From assembly GCF_030405905.1 (NCBI RefSeq), contig NZ_JASATW010000001.1, forward strand, positions 1 through 64,000: DNA of 64,000 nt. Reading direction: 5' to 3'. Of this stretch, positions 1 to 7,427 are shown in pieces. The position numbers and the translations under genes were made by a program. Position 1 is the stretch's first letter, and each line of letters starts with the position of its first letter. A model generated the notes under the pieces. It did no database searches and had not been told where the DNA came from. It saw nothing but the letters and a program-made list of their open reading frames with translations. This DNA is from Sphaerothrix gracilis. GTDB lineage: Bacteria; Cyanobacteriota; Cyanobacteriia; Phormidesmidales; Phormidesmidaceae.

Positions 1-140
1 ATCTCAGCCAGTTCGCAACAGCCAGACCCTTGTGGTTGGGCCAGCAGATAGCGCACATAGAGATTGAGCGTGCAATGAGCGGTGGAGGGTTTAGTGAGAA
101 TACGCAAAGGACTAAGGGATGCAACACCTTTGAATTTCAA
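1..140 (-). CDS. possible transposase N-terminal fragment (runs off left edge)
   Basis: An open frame on the minus strand runs from a possible TTG start at 140 to the window edge; a stop lies just upstream at 150-152. The readable end contains LNLYVRYLLAQPQ followed by two Cys and ELAE. Established knowledge: many cyanobacterial DDE transposases (IS4/IS701-like) begin with a 'LDLY..YLL' stretch and then a 'LAE/LS..SHD' segment, so the resemblance suggests the N-terminus of such a transposase. Only about 45 residues are visible and no catalytic residue is in view, so this is an inference from a short motif. It could equally be an unrelated gene or a decayed fragment. Confidence 0.3.
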   Translation of the reverse strand, partial: MKFKGVASLSPLRILTKPSTAHCTLNLYVRYLLAQPQGSGCCELAE

Positions 141-290
141 CCCACAAATTTACTCAACTGTCAATGCGTAAGTCCTGTTCATATCCAAGATCAGCAATAC
201 CTTTGTCTGAACTTGCATCGCCCATCCTTTCAATGTCACAAGCGAATAGCAGGGATAGGGGATTGACCGATCACCCCCCTACCGCCTCAT

Positions 291-920
291 CTATCGCCAA
301 CCTGCCGGCGGCTTCGCTACTGTCGTTTCTTCCTCGTCAGCGCCTTTGCCCGCTCGCTCGCCTGGCTTGTTGATTAGCTGTACCGTGGTCGCCTGCGGCC
401 CTTCCTGTCCGTCCGTCACCATAAAGCGCACGCCGCTGCCAACCGTCAAGCGATCGAAGTCATCGTGCAGCACGCTGTTTTGATGAAAATAGATTTCCTG
501 ACCCGACATCGACTTCAAAAAGCCATAGCCTTCATTGGAGAATAGCTTCGTGACAATACCGCCTACGGCCTGATCAGGATGCTGCTTAACTTTTTGCTGC
601 TGGCGATCGACCAGCTCCGTTAGCTGCCGCTGGGCCGCTTCAAAGGCGTCTCGAATCAACGCCTCTGGTGGCTGATATTGGGTGCCTTTATCCGGGCTTT
701 TATCCACCGCTAACTCATGTCCGGGGGGAACTGTCAAATTAATTCTGACCCGATAGGGAGAACCGGCCTCAGGGTGTTCGTGTACCTGCTCAACAGCAAC
801 GTGACAGCCAATGATGTGGTCGCACACCATTTCTAACTTGTCTACTTTCTCTTGAATGAGCGTTTCTAAAGCGTCTGTTTTTTCGACGCCGCGATAAACA
901 GTTTCTAGTGGAACTTGCAT
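291..920 (-). CDS. ribosome hibernation factor (HPF/RaiA-like) fused to cold-shock domain
   Basis: 209 residues. The N-terminal half (about 1-105) has the HPF/RaiA layout: a short strand, a helix (TDALETLIQEKVDKLE), then strands ending in YRVRINLTVPPG and a second long helix at 85-112. That fold binds the 30S decoding centre in resting ribosomes. The C-terminal part (about 119-184) is a cold-shock/S1-like OB fold, with an RNP1-like KLFSNEGYGFL at 125-135 and RNP2-like EIYFHQNSV at 142-150. The tail is charged and probably flexible. The ATG is preceded by AGGAG at good spacing. Architecture suggests a ribosome- or RNA-binding stress protein in the cytoplasm. Both domains look intact. It is the most distal gene of the minus-strand stress cluster here but has its own spacing from its neighbour. 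Confidence 0.8.
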   Translation of the reverse strand: MQVPLETVYRGVEKTDALETLIQEKVDKLEMVCDHIIGCHVAVEQVHEHPEAGSPYRVRINLTVPPGHELAVDKSPDKGTQYQPPEALIRDAFEAAQRQLTELVDRQQQKVKQHPDQAVGGIVTKLFSNEGYGFLKSMSGQEIYFHQNSVLHDDFDRLTVGSGVRFMVTDGQEGPQATTVQLINKPGERAGKGADEEETTVAKPPAGWR

Positions 921-978
921 GAAATCTCCTATGATGCTTCGTTTTTCAAATGGCTAAGCCAGCTATTTTGGGTCATAG

Positions 979-2070
979 CTAGCTCACAGCCAACGTGGTG
1001 GGGGTGGGCGGCTCAACCTGAGCGCCGGCCCGCGCCCGGTAGAAATCAGAAAAGCGTTGTTCGTGGCGAGCCAGATTGGCTTCGATTTGGCTCAAAACCT
1101 GAACCGTTGTCGGATCGGTGAGCTGACTGGCGAGGTGTAGGGCATCTACAACACCCGTTTGAATATCGCCCAGTGCCCGCCGGGTAATAGCCATTTCGTC
1201 GCTAGACTGGAGCCAACCTTGCAGCGTCGCGAAGGCTTCACTGCCCATCGCCTGCCAGGTCACCTGCTCGTCAAAGGCGGCCAAACGCTGCTCTAACAGG
1301 TTTACATGCTGCCGCTTGGTGGTAATGACTTCCTGCAGAATCACCTGCAGTTCTACGCCGCTAACCTTCTCAGCATATTTTTCAAAGGCAGCTAAGGTAT
1401 AGCGTTCGCCCACGATAGCCGCATTGAGCGCATTTAAAATGTCCTGCCGGCTAGAGCCACCCCAATCTGCCGCAAGCTGCCACCAGCTATAGTGCTGATC
1501 GCTGGGGTCGGGCATGGCCTTGCCGCTGAGGTCAAGTCTCAACGCAGTGAGCAGCATGGTGGTAAACAGAGGCAAGTCGCCGGGCTGACGAGCGGTAATC
1601 AAATTGCCATCGACAATAACCGGCTCATCAATGTAGGTGGCACCAGCGTTTTGCATGTCTTTGCGAATAGAGCGATAGCCAGTGGCCTGTCTCCCTCGTA
1701 GCTGATCGGCCTCAATGAGTACTTGGGGGCCGTGACAAACAGCCGCCACCACCTTTTCCTGAGCGATCGCGTTCATGACCAAGCGCACCGCATGGGGGTT
1801 CATTCGCACGTAGTCTGGGGCACCCCCACCCGGAATGATAATGGCATCAAAGTCCTCAGAGCGAACTTCCGTGGGGGTCGCATCTGGTCTGATGGTCACC
1901 TGCTCTCGCTGGCCGACGTACTCATCGTTCATGCGTGAACCCAGCACAACTACTTTGACGCCCGCCTGCTTGAGGGCGTTGTAGGGGACCTGAAACTCAG
2001 AATCTTCAAACTGATTTTCAACTAAAATAGCAACTCGTTTTGCTGCGCTTCTATTGGGTTGAGAAACCAT
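979..2070 (-). CDS. DJ-1/PfpI family protein with C-terminal ferritin-like helical domain
   Basis: 363 residues. Residues 10-180 form a DJ-1/PfpI (glutamine amidotransferase-like) domain: the nucleophile elbow is AAVCHGP with Cys112-His113, the acidic partner lies in the VENQFEDSE segment (16-24), and IIIPGGGAPDY is at 77-87. Family members act as cysteine peptidases, deglycases or stress chaperones; which applies cannot be told from sequence. Residues about 203-345 are a separate, almost entirely helical domain with E/H-containing helices (GERYTLAAFEKYAEK, TTKRQHVNLLEQRL) resembling ferritin-like four-helix bundles. PfpI proteins are normally about 170-190 residues, so this is a fusion about twice that size. 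AGGAG precedes the ATG. Lies between an HPF fusion and a carotenoid protein on the same strand. Confidence 0.8.
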   Translation of the reverse strand: MVSQPNRSAAKRVAILVENQFEDSEFQVPYNALKQAGVKVVVLGSRMNDEYVGQREQVTIRPDATPTEVRSEDFDAIIIPGGGAPDYVRMNPHAVRLVMNAIAQEKVVAAVCHGPQVLIEADQLRGRQATGYRSIRKDMQNAGATYIDEPVIVDGNLITARQPGDLPLFTTMLLTALRLDLSGKAMPDPSDQHYSWWQLAADWGGSSRQDILNALNAAIVGERYTLAAFEKYAEKVSGVELQVILQEVITTKRQHVNLLEQRLAAFDEQVTWQAMGSEAFATLQGWLQSSDEMAITRRALGDIQTGVVDALHLASQLTDPTTVQVLSQIEANLARHEQRFSDFYRARAGAQVEPPTPTTLAVS

Positions 2071-2324
2071 AGAAAAATCTCCTTAAATCTTGATGCCTAA
2101 CCGCAAAGTGCTTGGCGTTCGGCTAAAAATTTGTAGACTGAGTGATCGTTAATTAAGTAGCAGTCAATTATTGTTTTTATAGAAAAATTAGTCTGTATTA
2201 CTAAATTAACAATCTCCTAAGCGATGAACGTCGCTCTACGGGAAGATTTCGCCTCTATAGGGCTACCGATAGATTCAATAGCGAAGGGCAGCGCGGTCAC
2301 TATTAGCCCTGTAGATCAAGATCG

Positions 2325-2355
2325 TAAAAATAGCGGAGTCATTGACTGACTCCGC
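2325..2355 (-). terminator. rho-independent terminator of the carotenoid-protein gene
   Basis: A perfect 9-bp stem, GCGGAGTCA (2333-2341) with TGACTCCGC (2347-2355) and a 5-nt loop. Read on the minus strand the stem is followed by TATTTTTA. It sits about 180 nt downstream of the minus-strand gene ending at 2534, with no gene between. Confidence 0.65.
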
Positions 2356-2420
2356 CAGAGCTGTTAGTTAATCGGTAATAGCTACACTATCTCAGCCTGC
2401 TGGAATGACTGGCTTAAAAA

Positions 2421-2499
2421 TGTAGGTTGAGCCAACAACGGAAATTTCAACAGAAGTTTTGTCGATGTTGAATTTCGCTCTGCTCAACGCCAACCTACA
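2421..2499. repeat. imperfect inverted repeat ending in TGTAGGTTG/CAACCTACA
   Basis: A 79-bp element with termini TGTAGGTTG (2421-2429) and CAACCTACA (2491-2499) and inner arms GAAATTTCAACA (2441-2452) and TGTTGAATTTC (2466-2476). Related GTAGGTT-containing stretches occur at about 45456 and 52580. Intergenic repeats with these ends are widespread in filamentous cyanobacteria; the element looks like a degenerate MITE or fold-back element rather than a coding unit. Confidence 0.55.
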
Positions 2500-2533
2500 A
2501 AAGCCCTAATTGTAGCTGTGTCACGCCACTACT

Positions 2534-3061
2534 TTAGAGGCTGGGGGTTTTACCCGTTTCATTCTGAGAAGCGATTTCCTTAACTTCGCTGTAGCCCATG
2601 TTGCTGGCGGCTTCCCGGAGAACGGAAATTTGCGACTCAAACTCTAGGCTTTCGACTTGCTTAAGCGCTTGACTGACAGCATTGCTAGGCTCATAGTCTC
2701 CGGGCATGTCTACCACGCGATCGCCCATTGCCTCAGCCCAGATATACCAAACCAGTAGCTGATTGTTGTCAGTCAGGCCACCATAGGCACGAGACGATTC
2801 GCTATCTTTGCCTTCAACAATCTCTCGCATAATTGCGAGTTGAGCATCGTTATCCAGGTCAAAATAACCAGAGGCTAAAGTATCGACTATTTCAGGCTCA
2901 GCCGCGTTAGGTGCTGCCGGAGTCACAGAGTCTCCCATTTTTTCGTAAACATAGTAAAGTAACGCTAGCTTTTCGTCTGTGCCTAGCTTGCTATAAGCCT
3001 GATAAACCTGCTTGGCTTCATCTGAAAGCACATGAGATTGAGCATTGTTAGCAGAAACCAT
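2534..3061 (-). CDS. hcp: helical carotenoid protein (OCP N-terminal-domain homologue)
   Basis: 175 residues, all-helical. Segments LALLYYVYEKMGDSVTPAAP (32-51) and LLVWYIWAEAMGDRV (102-116) match the carotenoid-binding N-terminal domain of the orange carotenoid protein, and the aromatic residues of these helices are those that usually contact the pigment. There is no C-terminal NTF2-like regulatory domain, so this is a stand-alone helical carotenoid protein (HCP) rather than OCP. Known HCPs bind ketocarotenoids and quench singlet oxygen or phycobilisome excitation; which of these this one does is not decidable. No separate C-terminal-domain homologue is encoded in this window. The ATG has GGAGAAAA upstream, and a strong terminator lies at 2325-2355. 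Confidence 0.88.
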   Translation of the reverse strand: MVSANNAQSHVLSDEAKQVYQAYSKLGTDEKLALLYYVYEKMGDSVTPAAPNAAEPEIVDTLASGYFDLDNDAQLAIMREIVEGKDSESSRAYGGLTDNNQLLVWYIWAEAMGDRVVDMPGDYEPSNAVSQALKQVESLEFESQISVLREAASNMGYSEVKEIASQNETGKTPSL

Positions 3062-3214
3062 AAATAGTTTTCTCCAAACTTTTAATCTACGTAGCTAGCA
3101 GCTCTAAACTGATAGCTAGCCTCAGATTTAACAGATTGCGACAATCGCTTCTCCCATCCGAGGTTATAAATTTGGCTATTATGGCTACAACCTCCCTGCG
3201 TCCACTGTGGCTTT

Positions 3215-3469
3215 CTAAAGCTCTGCCGGCGTGTCAGGCGCTACCTCAATGCCGCCCTGCCGCTTTACCTGCTGCTGCTCGGTGACTAAATCTTCTAGCT
3301 GATTAAATTCGACCCCCATATTTTGACAGGCCTGCTTAAGGGTCGTGATGAAGCGTTCAGTATCCTCACCAAAGCCACACTGCTTGGCTGCCACTGCTAG
3401 ACCCTGCTTGGCGTTTGACTTGGCACAATCAATGAGGATGACGCCCTCTAAAGGTTTTTCAGAAGCCAT
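3215..3469 (-). CDS. small conserved hypothetical protein
   Basis: 84 residues, soluble, no signal peptide. It begins with EKPLEGVILIDCAKSNAKQG and ends in a hydrophilic QQQVKRQGG tail; two Cys (16 and 31) and one more at 48 are spread along the chain. I recognise it only as a type of short conserved protein found in cyanobacteria and cannot assign a function. It sits on the same strand and about 150 bp upstream of hcp, so co-regulation with the stress cluster is possible. ATG start with no strong ribosome-binding site visible. Confidence 0.6.
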   Translation of the reverse strand: MASEKPLEGVILIDCAKSNAKQGLAVAAKQCGFGEDTERFITTLKQACQNMGVEFNQLEDLVTEQQQVKRQGGIEVAPDTPAEL

Positions 3470-3870
3470 ATTTATCTAAGTTTTACTCACAACTGACTGC
3501 TAAATTTGTAGCTATGGGAATAAAATAGCTTTCTCTGCAACAACAGAGATTGTTAGCGATCGCCCGCAAATTCGCATCTGTCTGTAGAGCGACTTAGCCT
3601 ATAGAGTTTCGCTTTGTCTACCCCTAGCCAGATGTTTTTTAGGGTTAGAATCGCGTTTGACAACAGCAGCCTAACCGGGGCGTATTCCTCTAAAGTGTTT
3701 ACGAGCAGCAGCCAACGGCTAACCAGGAAGATCTAAATTTGGGCAGGCTGTCTTGGCGATCGCCTAATGCATTCAAGCCTTGAAAGATGGCGGATTAGGG
3801 CTGTGCCAGCGGTACCCTGCTTATGTTCACTTATTTAGGGCATTCTGGGATCTAGTGAGGAGTCAGCAAA
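3470..3870. other. intergenic region between divergent genes, no gene seen
   Basis: A 401-bp gap between a minus-strand gene (start at 3469) and a plus-strand gene (start at 3871), so it must contain both promoters. Several HIP1-type GCGATCGC palindromes are present. GAGGAG lies just before the ATG at 3871. I see no small open frame with a convincing start. Confidence 0.5.
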
Positions 3871-5274
3871 ATGGAAAATTCGCAGCCAACTGACTGGACA
3901 AAAGTTTGGGGTAAGTTCATGGCGATTGTGATGATCGTCAACCTGCTTTTAGTCCTCTTTAATATTACATATATTCCTTTAAGAGACTTGTATCTAAAGC
4001 GTTTGCCGCTGATTGTTCGTCAGTACGATCAGATTAAAGGTATTGAAGCGAATGAAGTCACCGAAAATTATTTAAATACAGTTGAAAAATTAGATACAGC
4101 GATCGCTCAAAACGGCCTTTCAGCCGCCGAAAGTCTAGCCACACTGAAGCTGCTACAAAATCAAAGCCTTGCAATTGTTGATGAAAATCCGTTTTTGATT
4201 GCCAATAAATCAGCTACCTTTGCCCGCCTGAAGCGGCGCTTACGCGCTTATATTGGCACTGAGTCAAATCGGGAAGCTTTTCTGACTTTCTGGAGTCCAG
4301 CTTACCTAAAACAACAGGGATGGCCTAACGTTAAAGCTTTTTTTGATCAAAATCTGCGACCTCTCATTGCCTCTAACTACTTTCGAGAAACTAATGAAGT
4401 CGGGCAGTTTGTCGATGAATTTTGGCGGATAGATATTTACTTTGTCATCTTTTTTGCCATCGAATTTTTTCTGAGAACAGTTGCTATCAGCCGTCAAAAA
4501 GAAGGGGTTTCCTGGCCAGATGCGATCGCCCGCCGCTGGTACGAGTTGCCCCTGTTTTTTCCTTTCTGGCGCTGGCTGCGGGTGGTGCCAACAGCGGTGC
4601 GGATTCATCGCTCGCGGCTGTTTAACCTAGAACGGTTGCTGGGACAGGCCACCCACGAACCTGCCGCTTACCTGGCTGAGCGCGTTTCTCGCTTTGCTCT
4701 AGTGCGGGCGATTAACCAGGCCAAAGAAGCCGTTAACACGGGCAGCATTACCGCTCTAGACCAGACTTCTAGCCAGTACGTCCAGGTTGGCGACGCCGAA
4801 AAATTTGATAAGCTCACCGATCGCCTGCTGCAGTTAGTCATTTATCAGGTGATGCCCACTATCAAGCCCGATTTAGAAGCCCTGCTGCGCCATAGCCTGC
4901 AGAGAACACTGAAGGAGTCAGATCTATACGAAGGACTGCAGCGAATTCCAGGGGTACAGGCCATTCCGCAGGATATGGTAGCCCCCGTCTCCGATTATCT
5001 GGCTCAGGCAACTTGTGACGTATTGGCCAACTCCTATGCCGACGTTGAAGGCCGGGTGCTAGTTGATCAGCTCAGTGCTGACTTCCGCTATGCCCTGGGC
5101 CAAGAACTGCAGGCTGGCAGCAACCAGAGCGAACTGCAAAAGCTACTGAGCGATCTTTTAGAAGAAATGAAGTTGAACTATATTCAAAAGTCGAAGCAGC
5201 AGAATCCTGAAGACACTTTAGAAGAAGTCGATCAGCTAGATGAAAGTGCGCCTGCTGACTTTGATCAAGGCTGA
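3871..5274 (+). CDS. conserved cyanobacterial membrane protein with ion-channel-like segment
   Basis: 467 residues. One membrane span is near 15-37 (FMAIVMIVNLLLVLFNITYI) and another near 186-206 (IDIYFVIFFAIEFFLRTVAI). The second is followed by PLFFPFWRWLRVVPTAVRIHR (about 227-247), a proline-broken, arginine-rich stretch reminiscent of the voltage-sensor region of ion channels; no pore sequence is present. The region between the spans (40-180) is soluble and the C-terminal 250 residues are helical and acidic at the end. I do not recognise a family with known function. Start chosen at the ATG with GAGGAG upstream. The 5' third is more AT-rich than the rest of the gene. The next gene downstream is on the same strand, 173 bp away. 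Confidence 0.7.
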   Translation: MENSQPTDWTKVWGKFMAIVMIVNLLLVLFNITYIPLRDLYLKRLPLIVRQYDQIKGIEANEVTENYLNTVEKLDTAIAQNGLSAAESLATLKLLQNQSLAIVDENPFLIANKSATFARLKRRLRAYIGTESNREAFLTFWSPAYLKQQGWPNVKAFFDQNLRPLIASNYFRETNEVGQFVDEFWRIDIYFVIFFAIEFFLRTVAISRQKEGVSWPDAIARRWYELPLFFPFWRWLRVVPTAVRIHRSRLFNLERLLGQATHEPAAYLAERVSRFALVRAINQAKEAVNTGSITALDQTSSQYVQVGDAEKFDKLTDRLLQLVIYQVMPTIKPDLEALLRHSLQRTLKESDLYEGLQRIPGVQAIPQDMVAPVSDYLAQATCDVLANSYADVEGRVLVDQLSADFRYALGQELQAGSNQSELQKLLSDLLEEMKLNYIQKSKQQNPEDTLEEVDQLDESAPADFDQG

Positions 5275-5447
5275 AACAGGATAGGGAAAAGCCGCGTCTA
5301 CACAAACAGGGGACAAAAGTTGAAGTCCGCATCAACCATCGTCCAGTTTGTAAAGCCTTTGCGGTAATTTTGGGCTTGCTAGAAAGAAGTCCAGATAAGC
5401 TGAGATTTAACCGAAGGTTGTCTGCAGCACCTATCAATTGCTAAGCG

Positions 5448-6230
5448 ATGCATTCTCAAAGCCAGCTACCGTCGATCAAAGAGACAGACAGCGTTTTAGG
5501 AACGTTGCCTCAGCAAGCAAAGGAGTGGCTGGAGAGCTTGCCCTGGGCGCAGCGGCGCTATGTGCTGTCGCTCTGTCACCTGATGTGTGCCACCCCGCCT
5601 GAGATGCAGGCTCGCTTTTTAGACGAGTATACGGCTGATGGGCTGATCTCCCGCATTATTCAAGACCGAGATACCCAGCAGCGAGTCAACAGCTACTTGC
5701 AGCAGGTGCATATCAAAACCCATCTGAGTGAGCCAGTCATTAGACGCTATATCCGTCAGTTTTACGTCCATTCAGCCCAGGATTTACGCCAGCAGCCAGG
5801 TCTTTATTTAGAGTCCGCCTTGAAGCTGGTTGTCAGTACCGAAGAGCGTAATAGCGTTTTTCACTACATCTTAGGGTTTGAGATGATTAAGCTCATGTTT
5901 CGCATGAGCTGGTCGCAGCACGAACGGCTTTACCGCCTACAGATTAGCCAAGAAGACTTTATTCGGCAGTATATTCGCCCGATTCAGCACGCTCATCGAC
6001 TCAACGGGTTAGTTATCCCCAAAGACGAAGGGCTGTTCTTTGCTCGCCGCGCCTATTTTGTGCAGATACCGAAAATTTCAGGCAAACGGCTCGTCGAACT
6101 GTGCATCGCTACTTTCTCAACCGAAACTGTTACCAGCTTTGGCTTTTCAATCATTCGTCATGCCAATGCTTTTCAGTTTGACTACGCCTATATCTACCAG
6201 TCAGAATCCACTGAAGCGATTTTGGAATAA
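5448..6230 (+). CDS. conserved cyanobacterial protein of unknown function
   Basis: 260 residues, soluble, largely helical. Recognisable conserved stretches are LPWAQRRYVLSLCHLMCATP (about 30-49), IRRYIRQFYVHSAQDL and ERLYRLQISQEDFIRQYIRP. Proteins of this type occur in many cyanobacteria and are often labelled 'cobyrinic acid a,c-diamide synthase'; I see no P-loop or amidotransferase motif here, so that label is not supported by the sequence. It follows the ion-channel-like membrane protein on the same strand. The stop at 6230 is followed by 158 bp without a gene. Function unknown. Confidence 0.65.
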   Translation: MHSQSQLPSIKETDSVLGTLPQQAKEWLESLPWAQRRYVLSLCHLMCATPPEMQARFLDEYTADGLISRIIQDRDTQQRVNSYLQQVHIKTHLSEPVIRRYIRQFYVHSAQDLRQQPGLYLESALKLVVSTEERNSVFHYILGFEMIKLMFRMSWSQHERLYRLQISQEDFIRQYIRPIQHAHRLNGLVIPKDEGLFFARRAYFVQIPKISGKRLVELCIATFSTETVTSFGFSIIRHANAFQFDYAYIYQSESTEAILE

Positions 6231-6388
6231 GCCTGCGAGGCCAAGAAAAAATGGCTCAGGCAATCACTACCCAAGCCAGGAGTTGAAATCATAAAACGCA
6301 CTTTCACAGTAACAGGCTGAAGCGGCGGCAAAGGGTGTTGAAAAACACAATCTTTGACTGAATACCGCATCGGCGGATAGGAAACACC

Positions 6389-7288
6389 CTACTCTGATAG
6401 AGCAGCTAGCCAGCTCAGGATAGCCGGATTTACCACTTCAGGTCGCTCATCGTGGGGACAGTGGCCCGTCTGCGGAATTGACTGGAAGGTGACACGCGGC
6501 TGGCGGCTGTCGTTTTGGCTGAGCTGGCGGTAAATTTTGGCTCCTTTGATAGGCGTCCAGGGATCGTTTTCGCCCCACAGCACCAGCAAAGGCTGTTGAA
6601 TCTGGGGCAAGAGGTCTTCTGGCTTGGGGCCGGGAGGAGCCGTCACGATAGAGGCAAATACTTTTTGAGCACCCGGATCACAGGAGGGCTGATACAGCAT
6701 GTCCACCAGTTCCTCTGTAATAGCGGCTCGATTGCGATAGACCTGCTGCAGCGAGCCGCGAATACGCCGTTTTTGCCGCACCCGATTAAAAACAAACGGC
6801 CCGGTCACTTTAGAACTGACTAGCTTAGTAAAAGCACCCATGACGATACGCAGCGGCAGTAGCAGCTCCTCTGGGCGATGATTGAGGCCGCCAGCGCAGT
6901 TGAGCAACACCCCGGCCTCAGCGATCTGAGGATGCTGGGCCAACATCATCAGGGTCAGCAAACCACCAATGGAATTGCCGATGAAGACAGCGGGCTGTTG
7001 CACATGGGTCTGACAAAAATCCTGCAGCAGCGATCGCCATAAGTCCAGCGTGTAATCTAAAGCGGGCTTATCCGACTCGCCAAAGCCTAGCAAATCTACG
7101 GCGTAAACCCGGTAGCCGGCCTCGGCTAAAACCGGAATATTTTTGCGCCAGTGCCCGATTGAGGCCCCAAAGCCGTGAATCAGCACCAGCGGCTGTCCCT
7201 CTCCCTGCACCGTATATTTAATTTGGTGACCTTGCCACTGCCAGCTAAACTTTTCCATCTCAGGCAGGGCGGCAACTGAAGCGGTCAT
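6389..7288 (-). CDS. alpha/beta-fold hydrolase
   Basis: 299 residues. Oxyanion-hole motif HGFG at 38-41, nucleophile elbow GNSIGG with Ser106, acid Asp242 in LWGENDPW and His276 in TGHCPHDE: a complete Ser-Asp-His triad. A cap region (about 130-220) is rich in Arg. Family relatives in cyanobacteria and chloroplasts include pheophytinase-like and other chlorophyll-ester or lipid hydrolases; the substrate cannot be read from sequence. No signal peptide, so cytoplasmic. ATG start. Convergent with the gene at 5448-6230 and divergent from the surface protein at 7428. Confidence 0.85.
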   Translation of the reverse strand: MTASVAALPEMEKFSWQWQGHQIKYTVQGEGQPLVLIHGFGASIGHWRKNIPVLAEAGYRVYAVDLLGFGESDKPALDYTLDLWRSLLQDFCQTHVQQPAVFIGNSIGGLLTLMMLAQHPQIAEAGVLLNCAGGLNHRPEELLLPLRIVMGAFTKLVSSKVTGPFVFNRVRQKRRIRGSLQQVYRNRAAITEELVDMLYQPSCDPGAQKVFASIVTAPPGPKPEDLLPQIQQPLLVLWGENDPWTPIKGAKIYRQLSQNDSRQPRVTFQSIPQTGHCPHDERPEVVNPAILSWLAALSE

Positions 7289-7427
7289 GGCGTTTTTAAT
7301 GAGGTTCTGCTCAATTTTTCTTTATCATAAAGGTTTTTTCCCGGCAGACGAGGGATATATCAGCCGATAGATCTCGGCTGCGGTTTGAAATGTTACTTCT
7401 CAAACAGCCCCTTACTAATATTGCGCT

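Larger units (their letters stand above)
2071..2533. other. intergenic region, no gene seen
   Basis: A 463-bp gap between two minus-strand genes. It holds the promoter and ribosome-binding region of the PfpI fusion (right next to 2070), an AT-rich segment at 2140-2215, the terminator at 2325-2355 and the imperfect inverted repeat at 2421-2499. I see no coding frame with a plausible start and ribosome-binding site. Confidence 0.6.

Noticed and set aside
5448..6230. Annotation as cobyrinic acid a,c-diamide synthase
   Set aside because: The name circulates for this family but there is no P-loop or glutamine amidotransferase motif in the protein.
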